Shown: positions 34,081 to 46,114, counted from the stretch's first letter. The stretch is 64,000 nt of DNA from Ditylenchus dipsaci (GCA_004194705.1 SADC01001330.1:1-64000), one strand, 5' to 3'. Notes: generated from the sequence alone by a model not told the origin. Translations and numbers: made by a program.

Positions 34081-34786
34081 CTATTTGACTTGAGCCGACA
34101 ACCCCACCTGGAAGCAAAACGAGAAAAGCATGAGACGGCAATGGTAGAGAAATAAGAGAGAACACGCCGCTCACTGTGGATCTAGGTAGAGATGCCGGAT
34201 CACCTAGACAACAAGAAATTCAACCAGAACCAAAAGGAAAAAAACTCACATAAAAAATAGACACGCAACTTTTAATACAAAAAATATTTTCGCATTTCAA
34301 AAAAATAATTGCGGAAAAAATAAATGGTCCCCCGCCAATTCAAAAATTACAAATTACCATGATTAAGAAGAGGTCAGGTCCTTTAACGGGGCGTTTCAGA
34401 CCCGGAACATCTTCAGTTCGGCCCCGCCGGCTCGAGACCACTTTTAAGATCAGGGCCCGGCCATGCACAGGTCTGGGCGAAGTTCCGTAATTTGAGGGTG
34501 GAATCAATTTGAGCCATTTGAGCTAGCGGGCCTACAAATTTCTTGTTTTTCGAACTTCTTATTGTTTCTACATCTACAGTCTTCATAAAGTTTCCAGTTT
34601 CTTCTACAATCAAGTCTTGATTTAGTGTACATATAGAGCTAACTGTTTTGGCCAGCGATTAATTAAAATGACAAAAATAAACACTCGATTTGTGTACATA
34701 TTGGATTGTTCACAAAGTTCGTGGCCACCCTCTAACTCACTTTTTTACCAACTACATTGCAAATATGATATGTAAGTCTAATAATA

Positions 34787-34907
34787 TTTTGGTTCTTGTG
34801 AGTTATCGGGACCTCACTCTAAATTCACTTAAAAATGCTTGGTTCCCCCCTGTGGTTAATAACTTATTTTAGAGTGAGGTCCCGATAACTCACAAGAACC
34901 ATATTTT
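34787..34907. mobile_element. 121-bp MITE (GGTTCTTGTGAGTTATCGGG)
   Basis: Near-perfect inverted ends GGTTCTTGTGAGTTATCGGG over about 38 nt, flanked by ATATTTT on both sides. Confidence 0.75.
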
Positions 34908-35184
34908 TTCATGTTTACTGTGTTTACCATCATCAGATTTGGGATTTGAGAAAAAAAATCGCGAAATTGTCTTGGCTCCCCCCCCTTACATTTCAAAATT
35001 TTTTAAATTCCCGCCAAATTTTTAAGTTTAAATATTTCTATTTTTGACTTAAATAAGACTTTGCAGTTATTTATAATGACTGAAAGCCATATTGAAGTTA
35101 TATTTAAGTCAAGAGAAAATTTTGATTTAAAAATTTGGCAAGAGTTCAAAAATTTTTGAGAAGTAAGGGTTTACCGAGGCAAAA

Positions 35185-35890
35185 TTTCGAATTTTGGCGC
35201 TACTTGGATATACCCCCCCCCAAATCAACTTTTTTCAAAGTGTTTCCAAACACCTATATCGACTAAAATGGCCTCAGGAGTTCAAAAAAGGCATTATTTT
35301 GAGTTCTGGTCAATAAAAAACTGAGTTTTGGGACCACCCAAAATCACCCATTTTGACCATTTTCAAAGGGATTTAGGTCTGTATTTGGGTGGAAATGGAC
35401 CAAAAATGGGCCAATTAGTGTGAAAAAGAAGATGTTGAACATAGTTTTGTTGACTGGGGCCTACCGCATAAATAAACTCTGGTATGCATGCTTTTTCATG
35501 CATCCAGAGTCACTTTCGAGTGATTTGCGTCTAAGGTATGTGGGTGTGCGCATCTCAACCCAAGCAACCAAGCCCCTGCGCCCCTTCGGGGCGCAGGGGG
35601 CTTGGTTGGTTAGAGATGCGCGCACTCACTTACCTTAGACATAATTCCGAGAAGACTCTTGAACAAAAATGCATTTAGAGACTATTTTTGCCCAGCTCCA
35701 GTGACCAAAACATGGTAAAACAGTAAAAAGTCAAAATTTAAAAGTGTCCAAAACTCGATTTTTTATTGACCAGAAGTTAAAAATAATGTCTTTTTGAACT
35801 TCTGAGGCCATTTAGGTCGATATAAGGTGTTTGGAAACACTTTTAAAAAAGTTGATTTGGGGGGGGGGTATATCCAAGTAGGGTCCGAAT
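35185..35890. mobile_element. Foldback with GGATATACCCCCCCC arms and GC-hairpin core
   Basis: GGCGCTACTTGGATATACCC (35195) is mirrored at about 35860-35890. AAATCAACTTTTTT and CACCTATATCGACTAAAATG are also mirrored. The centre is the GC-hairpin repeat (35440-35655), an inverted copy of the one at 13978. Confidence 0.75.
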
Positions 35891-35940
35891 TTTTAAATCT
35901 GATGATGCCAACTAGTAAACATGAAATTTTTTTATAGTCA

Positions 35941-36209
35941 TTAAAGGACCATGGTTTTTGCGCGCAGCGATTGTCCCCAGCAATCCGAAAATTTTTCCTA
36001 ATTATTGAACCTCTATTAGTGAAGAGGAGTTGTTTGTACGGATTTTTCAACGTTGTTTGTAACAAAACAAGACCTAGAATTTGATTTTGGGTATAGTTTT
36101 GTTAGAAACCAAGTTGAAAAATCCATACAGAAGTTCAATGATTAGGAAAAAATTTTGAAATTGGGGGGGGGGGGGGACAACCGCTGCGCGCAAAACCATC
36201 GTCCTTTAA
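35941..36209. mobile_element. TTAA-flanked MITE (AGGACCATGGTTTTTGCGCG)
   Basis: TTAA at each border, with ends AGGACCATGGTTTTTGCGCG and GCGCGCAAAACCATCGTCCT. It carries the conserved core CTAGAATTTGATTTTGGGTA shared with 17537-17777. Confidence 0.9.
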
Positions 36210-36448
36210 ATCATATTTGCTATGTAGTTGGTGAAAAAGCGAGTAGTAGGGCAAAAATGTGTGAACAACCTAATACTCACCAATTTGCACTAAAACACAT
36301 TTTAATTTTCTTTCACTACATGAGAAGCCATTTTGTTTATTTGTTACACAGAATTCCGCGCATACTTTAATACCTCATACAATTTCAAAATAAAAACAAA
36401 CTTTTATGATATTTTTGTGTAATCCAAGTTAATTAATGTTTGTTTAGA

Positions 36449-36613
36449 ATGAAGTCATGAATTTGATTACCAGTTCAGGATCAATTGCAGTTAGCCCAAT
36501 ACCAGAAGCTATTTTTAACCAATCTCAATTGCCGTCCACTTCCACCCCGCAGTCCAGTGATGTAGCTATTAGTGAAGAGGAGTTTTTCGCTTCTCTTCCT
36601 GTTTTTGATATGT
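36449..36613 (+). CDS. Unrecognised 3' exon
   Basis: After a TGTTTAG acceptor, a clean frame reads NEVMNLITSSGSIAVSPIPE, then SQLPSTSTPQSSDVAISEEE FFASLPVFDM and TAG. The Ser/Pro-rich, acidic-ended sequence looks like real coding DNA, possibly the tail of a transcription-factor-like or THAP-type protein. No upstream exon was recognised. Confidence 0.4.
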
Positions 36614-36659
36614 AGGTTTAAAAGTTGAGTTGACAAAAATATAAAAATGCTACCATATT

Positions 36660-38390
36660 TTTTTGTTGGAAACTGAAAAGTGCCGTTTTTTGACTGAAAA
36701 ATGCCGTCTTTTAGCTGAAAAGTGCCGTCTTTTTTTTAGTCAAAAATGTAAATTTTTAAATGCTGCTCTCATACTCCGCGGGACCAGTGTTGCAAATCTG
36801 AGATTTTCCGCACCGGCCCTTGGCTCGCCCCACAGCAGCACCCGCACCGGCACTGACCCTCACGATTTTTCGCATCGGCACGACCCCTACCGCACCAGGC
36901 ACCGGCCGGTGCGGTGCCGGTGCGGAGGCGGTGCACCGCCACACCGGCCACAAAAAATAAGTAAGTTTCATAGGTATTTTTGAAACGAAATATCATAGAA
37001 ATATGCATAATTGTAGCCAAAGCAATTTCTTGTAATAATGCAAGCAAATGTTCGAAATTTTAGAGCGGTGAAACAGCTCAATAAGTTTTTAATATTGCAT
37101 TAAATTAATCTTTTTTGGAGCTTAGTTCTGTAACAGTTACACTCAAACTTCGATAGAATGGGCCCGATTAGTGGCCCCGATTTACTGGCCCCTGGCCTGG
37201 TTCTGCTAATTAAAAGATTCCCAACATAGTGACCCCCTATCAAAGACTATTTTTTCCAAAAAATGAGATCATTTTGAAAAAAAACGGACAGCGAAAATCA
37301 GAATCTTTTTGATATTGAAGGCTAAATTAGGCACCGTATTTCCTGCGATAGGAGGACATGCCCATTTATTTTCAACCCTCCGAAAATCGGTAAAATTCAA
37401 GGTCGATCTCGAAGTTTCGGGTGAAAACCCAAATCGAAAAAGCGGAATCGGTAGAGCTCATGGGAGTGAAGAAAACTTGAGCAGCAGATTTGCAGAATAT
37501 TTACTCTAGGCTTCTTCAAAGTCGGTGGTGTCCCCTTTTTAGAGCATGTCTCTTATTAGAGGAATACAGTAATCGAATCGACAGAAAAATTCAAAAATCG
37601 GGGCGAAAAGTGTCAGACCGAGGCGAGAACAAACTGGAGGGTAACAGCTTAGCAAGTGTGAACTGTACAGTGTAACCTCGATAAAGTGTCTCGCCTAAGC
37701 TACAAAAAATTTAAAAATCCAGTATAGTGGCCCCGATACAGTGGCCTTTTCGATATGGTGGCCCGCTAGGGGAATCGGTAGAGCTCGAATAGTCCAGAAA
37801 AAAATTTTTTTGCTTGGTTTGGTTGACGCATGGATTATCCAGCAGAACTGAGGTAGGATTATAGAAAAGCAGTATGAATGATAGAGTTCTTCACGAGACA
37901 AAAAATTGCCCTTAAAAAGAACGCCAAAATGTAGATGAATTGTTGGGAGATGAATTCACCTAATGCCATTGAAAGCAGTTAAATATGATTACTGGGAGCC
38001 GAGACAGAAACAAAAAGTGCTTGAAAAATTTTCCCGTGTCCCGCGGCAGTATGTGGGGAAGCCAAACAATTTTTTTATAATTGATAACACTATTGGTAGG
38101 TCTGTGACTCTATTTTCTAACTGCGTATTATTTGCTGCAACATCTCTGCAAATATAGCACAAAAAGGTGAAAGAATGAATGCAATTATTTTTCCGACTTG
38201 TTTCATATTTTTAACGTTCTTGAAATAAATTTTTCAAGGATATTGCAGCAAATGATACAGTTAGAAAATAGAGTCGCAGGCTACCTAATAGTGTTATAAA
38301 TTTGGAAAAATGTTTGATATCTGGCACTATTTAATTTTTCTCTCTAAAACTAAAAAAAAGACGGCACTTTTCAGTCAAATAACTTTTCAG
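36660..38390. repeat. Foldback with CTGAAAAGTGCCGT arms
   Basis: The left arm holds three CTGAAAAGTGCCGTYTTTT units (36672-36735). The right arm is shorter (AAGACGGCACTTTTCAGTCA, 38358-38390). Inside is a GC-rich CACCGGC block (36800-36955) following CAGTGTTGCAAATC, perhaps a truncated hAT MITE, plus pogo-related fragments. Confidence 0.5.
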
Positions 38391-38439
38391 TCGATCTATT
38401 TTTTAACGAAAAGTATTTTACAAAGCATATCAAAATGTA

Positions 38440-38766
38440 CAGTCGAGTCTCGATCTAATAAGAGGTGGTGCCTGAGAATTCGAAACTTTTCACCCAAGCA
38501 TTGAACTTTTGACGAATTTTTCAGTTGGTTCTAACATAAAAGCCTAGAATTTAATTTTAGGTATAGCTCGTTAGAAACCAAGTTGAAAATCTGTACAGAA
38601 GTTCAATGATTAGGAAAAAAGTTTAAATGGCGGGGACAACCGTTATTGGAGACGGCAATGGCCTTTTGAATCAAGATTTATGTTGCATCAAAGGTTAAAT
38701 TTATTGATTTTATTCGAACCAAAACAAATTGGAGTTTTTAGGTTATGTTAAATCGAGACTCGACTG
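38440..38766. mobile_element. Pogo-like MITE containing a TTAA-MITE core
   Basis: The ends CAGTCGAGTCTCGATCTAA and TTAAATCGAGACTCGACTG are inverted and TA-flanked. The interior 38485-38640 matches the core of the TTAA MITEs (CTAGAATTTAATTTTAGGTA, CAGAAGTTCAATGATTAGG). So one family was inserted in, or recombined into, the other. Confidence 0.7.
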
Positions 38767-39269
38767 TATATCTATTTTTTAGGTTTTGCCTTTTTAGAGC
38801 AAAAAGTCTTAAGATTCTCAAAATGATCGGAAAAATCGGAATCCTTGCGATATTTGCGATCAAAAATGTGCCTTACCAGCTGGAGATCAAACTTGAGTAG
38901 GGCCGTCAGATCGAGGTTTGACTGTACTCTAAAAAAGGCTGCATGTGAATTGTAGCACTGGATTTGTGATATTTAGAGCTAACTTTTTCTAGCATTTTTT
39001 CAAACTTGACCTTTATTTTGTATAGTATTTGGACTTGTTTTTGGTTGTCCGGGCATTTTGACCCTTTACCCGGCTATTTTTTGTGTGTTACAGTCTATTT
39101 TTTGTGTGTTACTGTTACGAGTCTCGCTTTCAGCTACGTTCACATATTGTGTGGACTGAGTGTGAGATTTGGGGTGTTTTTAACGTTAGAAGAGCTGTAC
39201 TTTTTTTCTTTACCAAAACTTTTTTTCTGTTGGTATCATTTTGTAGCTAAGATTCAGGGCCTCAAATGA

Positions 39270-40120
39270 GGTATTGACAAGCAACACTGAAATGAAAAAT
39301 TGGGGTAAAATGCATAGGTCCGCACTCAGTGTGTGCCTTTAGGATGAATCTTTAGATTGCCTTGGCAAAAAGAAAAGAAAGGCAAGGCAAAAAGAATCCT
39401 TGTGCTAGCTTGCACTTTTTCGATGTTAGTAGTTCTTATATGGTTCTGAAGGATTTTTGAATCAGGGTATCGAGGAAAAAGACCATACAGTATGTAATTA
39501 TGTCAGGTAGATGAGTAGGTATATCAGGAAGGTGGGTGGGTATGTCAGTAATATGCTTTGAATACCTAAATTCATGTTCTCCACCACATTCCGCATTGCG
39601 GCATCCCAACTTATAGTTTTGTCATTTACCAATTCCTTGTTTGTTAAAATAAAGGAACGATTGAATAAAGAAATACTTTCTCGTTTCTCCCGATTTAGTG
39701 TACAGCTGGCCGGAGTTTTTGAAAACTTCTCTCGCTTTAATGTACATCGGCATTACTGTACACCTCGCATCTTAGACTAATTTTAGTAGTATTATTTTCA
39801 GTAAGTTTTAGTGGGTAATACAATAATTGACATATTCCTTCTTTAAAAGGCACTGGAAGCGCACCCCCCTTGTTTTTTAGTAATTTTCTATGGCGGCTCA
39901 AATTCGAGGCCATTTCTAAAGAAATTTGCAATGCTGATATTTATGTTCTAGTAACAAATAAAGTAAAAAAGTTGCGAATAACATCTGCAGGGTTATTGAG
40001 GATTTTAATTCTTGACGAAACTGATAAAAAACAATTGAAAAAGTCCGGTCAACTCTAGTCAATAATCAAGATTATCTGTAGGTTCGAGTCGTACACCGAA
40101 AATCAAAACCACCTGTTCCC
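39270..40120. other. Gene-poor stretch with one doubtful frame
   Basis: A frame at 39870-40058 (ISKEICNADIYVLVTNKVKK then LLRILILDETDKKQ) might be an exon but has no splice support. Otherwise only GTAGGTATGTCAG-type short repeats (39480-39550). Confidence 0.3.
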
Positions 40121-40129
40121 AATCTATAA

Positions 40130-40325
40130 AACAGGTTCCCAGATCTCCTTTTTTTGAATGGGCGCCTTTGAAATTAGCCTTTGGTCATTTCGCTAAAAAT
40201 GGATTTTAGATACAAAATTGACCTTCGTAACTTGCTTTACAATATGAGAGTAAAAGATAGTCAAGTTTTCTTTAAAATATTAGTAATTTCAAAGGCGACC
40301 ATTCAAAAAAGGAGAATGGTAACCT
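40130..40325. mobile_element. MITE (CTCCTTTTTTTGAATGG...)
   Basis: GGTTCCCAGATCTCC...GAATGGGCGCCTTTGAAATT is mirrored by AATTTCAAAGGCGACCATTC...GGAGAATGGTAACC. TATAAAACA occurs on both sides. It lies just upstream of the GPCR exons. Confidence 0.65.
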
Positions 40326-40476
40326 TGCTATAAAACAAATCAATAAACTGAATTGACAAACAAAGTTTTTTCGATTTCAGGTTTCCACTGTCTAACGGGA
40401 TGATAACCAAGTCATAGTTTATGCTCTGGTCAGTTCTGTCTTCTGCAAATAATCCAATATCCTTTCTTCAATTCAG

Positions 40477-43400
40477 CTTTATGCCATCCTATTCTTAGTG
40501 GTGTTTGTGGCAACATTTCTGTGATCACACTCATCCGCCATGTCCACTCCAATTCCCCTACGACACCACTATGATATAGTCATATTTTGTGTGTGTAGAT
40601 CTAGCCAGTGTTATTCCTCTGCCGATGGCTATTGTTGACCAGCTGCTTGGCTTTTGGATGTTTGGTATGACTTTTGCTTTGCTGTAGTCGAAGTCAACCA
40701 TTATTTAATCTGATTCCATTTCAGGAACCGTGTTATGCAAAATCTACCGTATTCTGGAGCATGTGGTCGCTGTCTTTCTACTTTTGTGCTGGCTGCCATG
40801 GCTTTTGATCGCTTCCTCAGGGTCTGCTATCCCCACAAAAAGACTTCGTTAGTTATTTTTTGATTACTGATTTATTTGACTTGGGATTTGACTTGTGAAA
40901 TTTTAGTAGAAGGTGGTAGTGATCCAACTAGTGTCTCTATCAATGCTTACCTTTCTCCTGCTTTCGCCACTTCTTATAAAGGCTTCCAGTGAGGAGATTG
41001 TGCTGAAGGAGGTGAGAACTTATTTTTCAAAGATTCTCAAACCCGAGATTCTCATTTTAATTGGGGGGGGGGATAAAAACTCATGGAATGTTGTCGTGTT
41101 ATTTTGACTACAATTTCAATTAAAAAAAAACTCAAATCAACCATAAATAGGTCTTCGGATCAGGGTTTTTGACTTTTTATTCACTGTAATCATTATGGGG
41201 AAACGACCAGTCCATGGTGTGTCAAAATTCAAAAAGTGCAAATTCGTAGTTTCAATGTCGAGAAAGACCCGAATTAGTCCAGAAAATAGTTTTTGGAGCA
41301 TGATAAACGTAAAAAAAATTTTTGCTCTAAGTTGACGACCACTGGTTTTATTGTACTCAGGTAGTCGTACCCAGGTTGGAGAATTCAGGTAGTGTAGTGG
41401 TACCCGGGTAGTAATATTTCGTCTTGTAATTAACTTTTAAAATTTAAAATGTTTATCTACGATCCAACTTCAGTTCTGCTGGATACTCCATGCACCAACT
41501 AAACCAAGTGGTCGTCCACTTGGATCAAAAAAAATTTGCGTTTTCCATGATCTGAAACCTGTTTTCTAGACTTATTCGGGCACGCGAAGATGGTTGATAA
41601 TAGTTAAAAAAAGTTTTTGTATGGTATTTTTCGAGTATTGGGAGATAATTGATATTACCAAAGCTCAATTTTACCAAAACTCAAAAATACCCTACAAAAC
41701 GGCATCTTACCACTATCAAACCATCTTCAGCGTGTCCGAATCAGTCCAGAAAACAGGTTGTAAAACCTGAAAAGATAAAAAAAATTAATTTTTTTCGATC
41801 CAAATGGACGACACTTGGTTTGGTTGGTTCAGACTAAAAAATCAAAAACAGGCTCAAATAAACAAAACTAACTACATATCCGGATACAAGTGGTCAATCT
41901 GGATGTCTACCTGGGCAAACTTTTTTCATTATTTATTTATTGTTTACGTATCAAGTACGCGACTGATCCATGAAAATTCAAGAATATAAATTATTAATCA
42001 ATAGGTGATTTAAAGAATTTTCCTGATTCCAGAAAAAGAAGAAAAAAGTGGCATTCCACGATGAGTCTATCCACAATTAACAATGTATAGTAAGTCATCA
42101 GGCCTAGAATAGCTAAAATGGTGATCCACAACCTTGGTCAACTTTCATCTTTGCCATGTTCTTATCGAAAACAGTCATTTGGCAGAAAGGGAATTCATCC
42201 ATGTTGTTGTTGAGTAGTCGGGGTTAGAAGATTAAAATTGCCATGGGATCTTGTAATTTCGCCAGGGGAACGCACCAAGAGAGGATGATCAAGAAGTGGT
42301 TTGTTGGTTTAAGAATTTTTATCCGTGTCTTTGCTTATGATTGGTGTAATTTTGCCTTGAAAATACAAACAGCCTGTCCATTGGCTTTGAGTTTTCGACA
42401 TTGCTGTCGTTTCTCAAATTGGTGTTGTCGGCTGGCATCGTTCAATGATGATCGGATGAACAGATTCCCGAATTTAGGTATTTTTTTCAGCTGTCCTACC
42501 TTATTTAGCAAGTGTGATTTGTGGGTTGATGTAGACAGGACAATTTTGAGAAGCTGTGACTTTGTAGTGTCAGGTTTGCCAATTCGATACACTGATTGAG
42601 GTCGGCATTCAATATTTAAAATTTTGATAGTATCCGAGACAGTTCGATGATCAGTTGAACTTTTATCAGACAAGGAATCCGCCAATATTTCTGGTAGTCC
42701 AGCAATAATAATAGATCGACTATGCTCAATATTTCAAGAGAGGTAGATTGGGATGTAGCCTTTTGGGAAGTTGGGTCCAAATAGGGATTTAACTTTTTAG
42801 AGTTCAATTCCTTGACAATAGCAATAAGACTTTTTGTGTACTGAAAGAGCGAACTAAATTGAGAATTCGTAGATCTGCAGCCTGATACTTCGTTCTCTTT
42901 GCTGGCGCTGTCTGTCCCATAATGCACTGCTCATAGGAATGATCATAGAGCTTCTGAACTTTCTTCAGCTGTGATAAGAAAGGCCAATAGACGAATGATC
43001 TATACCGAAAAGAGTCTGTAGACGACGGTGAGACACTTCGGCAAAGTTATTGTTTAATTTAATCCAGTTTATCTGTCGTAAAATGATAAATACATGAACT
43101 AGGAAATTCTTCACAAAGCGATTGGATAATGGCTTTCTCAAAATCCAAATTAATTGAAGTTGGCTCCAGCTTGGGCATTAGCGTTGCTATCACCCTAACC
43201 ATTTTATCATAAGTAGCTCGATTCTTGTTTTTTAGCAAAATGTAGAGAATCAGAAACACATATTTTCCACCGTCGGGTGCAGTAGAAGTTTTTTCGGCCA
43301 GAACCACATAGACCTGTATTTGAAAGTACAGTCTGAGGCAAACGCTGTTAAAAATACCTGATTGAACAGAGGAGGGGTAATGCTGAAGGTGCCATCCATG

Positions 43401-46114
43401 TATATGTTCTTCATTTCGCCAGACCATTCTTAATTACTTTCACGGCCAATAACAATAACCCTAAAAGGATTTGTCAGAAATGGGGCAAAGAAAATAAAAC
43501 GAACCGATCGGGATTGATTTTGAGGGGCCACAGGATCCAGGTCATGATTCTGTTGATCGGGATCATGCGCATGTTCTCCGGAATCCGCCAAAATGAACAA
43601 CTCACGCTCATCATCGGCTTCAAAGTATAGGTGTCGCTCGGGTATTCGAACATCTTCAACCCTGTTCGCTGCCACAATAGGTATTTGATTCTGAAGTCGA
43701 TCCCTCCTGACCACTTTTCGTGCAGCACTTTTTGTGATGCTGGCAGCCACCATCGTCGAAATTCCACCGATTTCATTAGTTAAGATTTGAATTGGATGCT
43801 TAAGAAAATAAAAGATCACAATCCACTAAGCTATGATACATGCCTCCTGAGTATCAATGGCGCGTTTCTTTTTTCAGCTCTGCAGCTGCACGTGCCACAG
43901 GATCCAGCTCATGATTGTGTTGATTCAGCAGCTTCACGAAAATGTTACCATTCACTACTGTGTGCAACCTAGCCAGGCATCCTCCATCCTTTGCTGAATT
44001 TTTCTCACATTTCCAATATTGCATTGTTCCACCTGGCTTACTCAACTTGTGCTGCGTATTGGTGCTCGGCTTTGTCCTTTCTTTGACTGGATTGACGAGA
44101 GTTATGTGATGCTGAGTTTAAAAGTTGTAAATATGACCAGAATTCGTTTCTTGCTAACCTGCTGCAGAAATTCAGAATGCCTTATTGGACCAGAGAATAT
44201 AGCACATGGATCATCGGTTTGAAGCACATCACTATTTTGCTCGATTTGGCTAAGAATTTTTTTCTTTCCAATTTTGATCACGTACAAAACAGAATGCCAC
44301 AGCAAGTCTGCGACTTTTGAATTCTGACACGCCGTAAGTCACTTTAAATAAAAGTACCTTTCAAAACAAATCGAGATTCAGATTTATGAGGAAATTTCAG
44401 TTACGGACTGGTCTTAAAAAATCTAGTCAAAAGGTATCATCAATGGAAAAAGTACCGAAAAGTTTATAACTGGCGAGCCCTTGTTATAATTATCAGCCAT
44501 CTCCGGAAACCGTATTTTCTCTATTAAACGCCCCGAGGCGTTTATTGTTCAACCCTAAAAAAGTTGGAAAAAATTGGGTCGATTTTGAGATTTTTGGGTG
44601 CTCAACTAAAATCTGAAAAATGGAATCAGGTAAACTCGTGCTAACTAAGAAAACGTAAAAAAGCAAAATATTTTTCTGGGCTGAGATATAGGTAATTGAG
44701 GTGGGGGGGGGGGGGTGTTCATTAGAGAGAGGGCGTTTGTTAGAGAGGGGCGTTTAATAGAAAAAATACGGTAGGCCTACGACACTTACTGTGCCCTGCA
44801 CCAAAAAGAGATTTAAAAAAATTGAGCTTGCAGGCTATGGGTCAAATTCCCAAAATATCCTAATATTCCATTCTTTCAATTTATTCAGGTATTGCTAGAG
44901 AATCCTTACCGTCTGGCCAGGGTCAGAATATTCAAGTGCATGGACCATTTGGAAGGCATCCCTCTGGCTGTGTTCATCCTCTACATGTTCATCATTGGTT
45001 TCTTCGTGCCGGTGGTGCTTATAGCTCTATTCTATGCCCTGATGGTCAGACAACTAGTCCTTAGGTCCAGAACGATGCCCTCTTCCCAGTTGCCAGTAAA
45101 TAGAATAGCCAGCTTCACCATAGCTATTTCGGGCTTTTTTGTACTTTGCTGGTTGCCCTATTGGGTGGCCATGCTGTATGTTAACCTGTATGTCAGTGAT
45201 GAAGATACTGGCTTTGGCTCAACATTCTCCTCAGATACCTTCATCTATGTCATGTATGGCATTCATGCTCTGCCTTACTTCAACTCTGCTTCTAATTGGC
45301 TCTTCTATGGTCAGTTTTGTTTAAATTGGTTTGCCGTCCGGATAATCGAAAAAAACGTAAAAAATTTAAATCTTATAAAAAGTTCGAATCCGCTTAGCTG
45401 CATTAAATTATTGGGTGCTTTAGTTCCGTTTTAGTGGATTTTAAGTTAAATAAAATTTACGTATTTTGCTTTTTTTTGAAAAATCTTTATTCAAATATTT
45501 TTATGCTCCCTCATAACCCCTCAGACTTCCTGCCGTAATGTTTCTAATAGAAGCCCCGTAATGTTTCTAATAGAAGCCCCGGAGCTTGCATATTTCAATC
45601 CCTTAAAAATTTCGAAATGTCAGCCAAAAATGACCCTAACTCTGAAATCTTTGTAAAAAAAATAAGGCGGAGAGCTCATATTAGAGAGGGGGGTTTTTAT
45701 TAGAAATATTACAGTATATCGCTTGACCAAAATTATCGGACAGGGAAACTATGATGCAGAATCTCGTTCGGTCCCATTTTTATCTCTAATGGTTGTTAAG
45801 CCCTAAAAAACTGCTTCAACCTCTTATGCGAAAATCATAATTAGGCCTTCTGAACAGCCAACTTATGCGACGAGCCAATCACAAAAAGACTGCATGGCAA
45901 GCAGTCGAAGGAAGAGTCTAGAGTCATGGCCACGCCAATAACTCCAACCACTCCATTGAGGGCGAATTCTGATCTAGCATCTTTCTTCCCAACCACAACA
46001 CACAATAGCATCAAGTATTCAAATGGAAAAAACACCAGGGTGAGTGCTAATGGCAGGACTAGTTCCGTGACTGAGGATATCAATGAAGTGGAAAATAGAG
46101 AGCGCTGCAATTGA
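40477..46114 (+). CDS. Rhodopsin-family peptide GPCR
   Basis: A seven-helix receptor at the plasma membrane, signalling through G proteins. Exon 40477-40664 has TM1 (LYAILFLVVFV, GN after a one-base break) and TM2 (DLASVIPLPMAIVDQLLGFW). Exon 40725-40847 has CKIYRILEH, RCLSTFVLAAMAFDRF (TM3 ending in a DRF version of DRY) and LRVCYPHKK. Exon 40907-41011 has TM4 (VVVIQLVSLSMLTFLLLSPL). Exon 44889-45309 has TM5 (VFILYMFIIGFFVPVVLIAL), TM6 (FVLCWLPYWV) and TM7 (IHALPYFNSASNWLFYG). The last exon, 45845-46114, begins LLNSQLMRR in exact phase across the intron and ends in a Ser/Thr-rich tail. TM6/TM7 recall somatostatin/allatostatin-C-like peptide receptors, but the ligand is unknown. Frame breaks occur near 40510, 40600, 40765 and 45895. 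The 3.9-kb intron carries transposons. Confidence 0.85.
41505..41822. mobile_element. MITE (AACCAAGTGGTCGTCCACTT), full copy
   Basis: Same family as 1611-1931; the inner pair around ATCAAACCATCTTCAGCGTG is conserved. A second partial copy precedes it at 41325-41352. Both lie in the long GPCR intron. Confidence 0.7.
42335..42690 (-). pseudogene. LINE ORF1-like (L1 ORF1p / RRM type) remnant
   Basis: The minus strand reads TVSDTIKILNIECRPQSVYR, IGKPDTTKSQLLKIVLSTST, then GNLFIRSSLNDASRQ. This resembles the nucleic-acid-binding region of LINE ORF1 proteins (RIGK-x-RPLKVxL ... LRxSxNDxSRQ). No reverse transcriptase is nearby, so this is a fragment inside the GPCR intron. Confidence 0.5.
43059..44045 (-). 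pseudogene. FLYWCH-MULE transposase, degenerate
   Basis: A FLYWCH finger (QYWKCEKNSAKDGGCLARLH, then HNHEL) is at 43880-44040. It is followed by HLYFEADDERELFILADSG (43600) and the MULE core VYVVLAEKTSTAPDGGKYVF, LKNKNRATYDKMVRVI and EPTSINLDFEKAI (catalytic Asp, DFE) at 43085-43330. A downstream piece near 42990, LFGIDHSFVYW, matches the MULE fragment at 54640-54928. It is on the strand opposite to its host GPCR gene and carries several frame breaks. Confidence 0.7.
44508..44773. mobile_element. ACCGTATTTTCTCTATTAAACG MITE
   Basis: Inverted ends ACCGTATTTTCTCTATTAAA and TTTAATAGAAAAAATACGGT. Same family as 5825-6069. Sits immediately before the TM5-7 exon of the GPCR. Confidence 0.7.
45536..45716. 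mobile_element. TGTTTCTAATAGAAGCCCC MITE
   Basis: GTAATGTTTCTAATAGAAGC is present twice at the left and inverted as TTTTTATTAGAAATATTAC at the right. Distant member of the CCGTATTT family, in the last GPCR intron. Confidence 0.55.

Larger units (their letters stand above)
32191..34386. mobile_element. Kolobok-like TTAA element with THAP transposase
   Basis: TTAA is at both borders (32191-32194, 34383-34386), with inverted tips AGGACC. The right subterminal block GAGGTCAGGTCC plus GGTCCCCCGCCAATTC matches nearby TTAA MITEs. The interior encodes a THAP-domain protein with catalytic-like segments (32808-34080). A helix-turn-helix-like ORF (32476-32600) shares flanks with 8765-8960 and may be a separate insertion. 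Confidence 0.65.

Noticed and set aside
36800..36955. Complete hAT MITE starting CAGTGTTGCAAATC with CACCGGC arms
   Set aside because: No matching right end or duplicated octamer was found, so only mentioned as a possible truncated copy.
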